Source: Melanocharis versteri
Lineage: Eukaryota > Chordata > Aves > Passeriformes > Melanocharitidae
Direction: 5' to 3'
Assembly (NCBI GenBank): GCA_013397845.1
Contig: VZTG01002328.1
Coordinates: 361,167 to 425,166 of the forward strand
DNA: 64,000 nucleotides
The translations under genes were made by a program, and so were the position numbers. The number at the start of each line of letters is the position of its first letter. The first letter of the stretch is position 1. Below are positions 61,345 through 64,000 of this stretch, piece by piece. The notes under the pieces were generated by a model. The model was not told where the DNA came from and ran no database searches. It worked only from the letters and a program-made list of their open reading frames with translations.

Positions 61345-64000
61345 AGCTATAGTGTTCCTCAGTTTAAATTCTCAAGGGTTTGGCCAGCATGGATATCCTT
61401 TTGGCAGTATCAAAATACTTCAGCAACATAACACTTCAGTGATAGACACTATATGAAACTTTACCGTTATAAAATGCACAGCTTACACAGTTTTCTTCGG
61501 AAACTGAACCCAACATAAGAATGTAAACAGCACTCATGCACAAATCCAACAGAAAACCCTTAGGTAAATTCTTTTAGTTCTGCTCACTAAAAAACAAAAT
61601 GAGTTCTTAGACTCTAGGGTCCCTCTCTGATATACCTCACCACAGATATGCCTGTCAGCTAATGAAAGGTGGCTGTTAGTTTAAGAGCGCTTTTCCACAC
61701 CCTGATGGCTGTCTTATAGCCAGGATCTAAATCAAACAGAGCTTTGTGCCTTCGGCTGTGCCTCTGTAAACCTTACTGTCTAATTAAGCAACAGTATCAG
61801 AGATCATCCACATCATATAAACACTGTATTACTTCTTTTAAATATTTACCTGGTACCCAAGGAACACTTGGGAGTTTTTAAATCCAAGAAACATCAGAAT
61901 TAGAAATTCAACAGCTGTTTGTGAGAAAAAATACTTATCACATGCTTAATTATTCTTTGCATTTAACTCTTCTTATCTAAAAAGCCATTTGGCAGTTAAA
62001 ATTTGCTAAGACTAAAGGACTGTATTAATCCAGACCAGAAAAAATAATACAATTTGCCACTACAGTACTGTGTTCTCCATTAATATATATTTGATGCTCG
62101 TAGATGGGACAACCCTGGAATGAATATCAGCTTCAATTTCCATTTAGTATTCCCAATGAATAATGTTTACAGTCCAGATACACTATAACTCTTCTCCTAC
62201 CAAGCCAAATGTTGCATTTTGGGCAAACACAGGCAGAATTTTCCCTGAGATAATGCTTTTTTTCTGCAATTTAATTAATTCAGAAAATCCCAAGTTCACT
62301 GGCCATGAAGCAGCACTACAAGTTTATGTGTTTATTGAAGTCGTATTCTTGGTGAATTATTACAATGGCAATTGGGAACGGTTTTTCTATTGCTGTTGCT
62401 TCAGTAGCAGACAGTACGATGTTATCTTGAACATTCCTGCAACTCATTACTGGCTTTCATTCTTCCTCATAGACTTGCAGATGAATAGCCAGAGAAACTC
62501 TCATATGCATTGGCAGTTCCTCACATCAACAAGGGTTTGTTTCGCTGCTCACAAACGGACTTAGAAGGCTGGTCCCAGTGGTCATTAGCTGGGCTTTCCT
62601 CATTTAGTTATTTTGTAGATAAAATATCTCAGATCTAGACTATCCTCAAAATGGTACTGAAAAGATAGCAATCCGATTGGAATCTGGATGTGGAAAAGAA
62701 GTTGCATGACCTATTCACCTGTTCCTGTTAGCGGAAGGGACAAGTTACAAACACTGATTCTTCTAGGGCTGTGAGAATCTGTGGATTCTTATTGTGAAAG
62801 GCAGTGCAGGTCTAACAGGATGGGTGAAATGGTCCTTAAACTGTTCCTCGTTTGTCCTCCAGCAGGACCTAATGAGTACCTGTGGGCAATTGCTCTCCTG
62901 CCACGAGGTCTTTTTAGTATGGATTACAAGTAGATGTGATGTGCTCACAGCTGTGTGGTGTTCTGTAAGAGGAATGCATAAATCCATCCAGACTGAAAGG
63001 TGATCAATGGAGGAGAGCTCATAGAGATAGCAAGGGATCTTACTGATATTAGCAAACAGGGATGGCATGATTTGTATCACAGGTGTATACAGTAGCCTCC
63101 TTCTCCTTTGGCTGCCTATAACCAACTGCATTTTCTTGTGCTTTTAGGGCATTTAAGTACAGTGTCTAATCTCACATTGCCATTGCAGAGTTCAGTCTCT
63201 CACCACACACAAGGCACAGATACCAAAATAACTCAGGAAGCAAGACTTCTCCATGTTCTCCCTTTCAAGTAACATGCCAAAACAACAGCTGTTATCACTT
63301 CGAAGTTGAGTAATTTGGTGCAACCCATTTCTTACTGTTGCAGCTGGTGTTGCTAAAGTACTGCTTCTCCATTGGTACAAGTTTTTGTATTTGGCAAAAT
63401 GCTGCTCATGATGAACTTCTGAGATCTAGGCTGCATCTTCTTCGTGATTAAGGCCTGTGTTGTCTTATAAACTCTCTGGAAAACTCATCCTTGCATCAGT
63501 TTCTTGTAGAGGAATCTAGGTATAGTAACTAGGATTTTATTTAATTTATTTGTCACAGCATTTGTTGTTGGCTGGGGGAGACACTAGATTGATTGTGAAA
63601 TTAAATGACTTGAAAATACCCAGACCATGGGACAGAAACTTATTTGTGTTAAGAATCTAAATAATGCCATGATTAGTAATTCTTCACAACAAGCAACGAA
63701 TCCTGTGTATGTTTTTGATAGAAGCATGTTCTCTCAACTAGCTGAAAGATGTATTTATGACCCATGAATCAGTGTTCACCTGGCCATCAATTACTGGCAA
63801 ACAGGGAAGGAGAAAACTAGACTTTATGCAAGGTATCTTTAGTGAAATTATATAGAAATGGGTCAGGACTTGTCTGATGCAGAATCTAAAGCTCCATTAG
63901 AGCAAAGGCTCCTATTGCCACATTTGGTCACCATAAAGAAGGAGAAAACTTCCACTATGCCGTCTATTACATCATTCAGGCAGTGCAAGTAGAGCAGAAA
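61345..64000. other. AT-rich intron to window end, no gene seen
   Basis: ORFs of up to 133 codons (62163-62564 plus; 62763-63131 minus) have no recognisable domain and sit in AT-rich sequence without convincing splice context. No repeats of known family are recognised. Confidence 0.55.

Larger units (their letters stand above)
11877..64000 (+). other. XKR4: XKR4 intron 2, 5' portion
   Basis: Everything downstream of the exon is inferred to be intron 2. The terminal XKR4 coding exon encodes a long hydrophobic C-terminal half beginning with a GFTAAASLVSLAWAL-like segment, and nothing like it appears in any frame to the window end. The intron is therefore longer than 52 kb here. The large size agrees with known vertebrate XKR4 structure. 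Internal repeats, the CpG island and other features are listed separately. Confidence 0.8.

Overview
This window is a vertebrate intronic landscape, almost certainly from a bird. The evidence for a bird is the repeat content: eight pieces of the CR1 LINE, in both orientations, are the dominant repeats, there are two solo LTRs of the kind I associate with avian endogenous retroviruses, and mammalian Alu/L1-type repeats are absent. The sequence is AT-rich and CpG-poor except for one small CpG island.

Only one protein-coding exon can be supported. It is a 200-bp internal exon of XKR4 (XK-related protein 4, a caspase-activated plasma-membrane phospholipid scramblase) at 11671-11870 on the + strand, with a good acceptor and donor. 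Its length, phase and encoded protein all fit exon 2 of the three-exon gene. Exon 1 must lie upstream of base 1, and exon 3 (the long C-terminal coding exon) is not found before base 64000. Bases 1-11670 are therefore the end of intron 1, and 11871-64000 are the beginning of a very large intron 2. The many short ORFs elsewhere look like chance or repeat-derived ORFs.

Layout: 1-7497 is mostly unique intron sequence with a possible hAT-type end near 4.4 kb. A reverse CR1 lies at 7.5-7.9 kb and the XKR4 exon at 11.7 kb. A plus-strand solo LTR lies at 14.6-15.1 kb, followed by a phased cluster of four TCF/LEF-type motifs at 16.06-16.10 kb and a CR1 3' end at 18.45 kb. A compound of three CR1 pieces in alternating orientation occupies 20.8-22.3 kb, including a decayed reverse-transcriptase region. 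A long stretch to 35.6 kb carries microsatellites, one unexplained GC-rich antisense ORF and one copy of a dispersed repeat. A CpG island at 35.75-36.12 kb is the best candidate promoter in the window. The second copy of the dispersed repeat is at 40.35 kb, a CR1 at 41.0 kb, a minus-strand solo LTR at 42.9-43.5 kb, a MIR-like SINE relic at 49.0 kb, CR1 pieces at 49.9-50.8 and 53.1-53.3 kb, and then nearly featureless intron to the end.

No operon-like system, CRISPR array, tRNA, rRNA or intact mobile element was seen. The items most worth checking are the intragenic CpG island (possible unannotated transcript or alternative XKR4 promoter), the helically phased ATCAAAG cluster, and the two-copy dispersed repeat that I cannot assign to a family.
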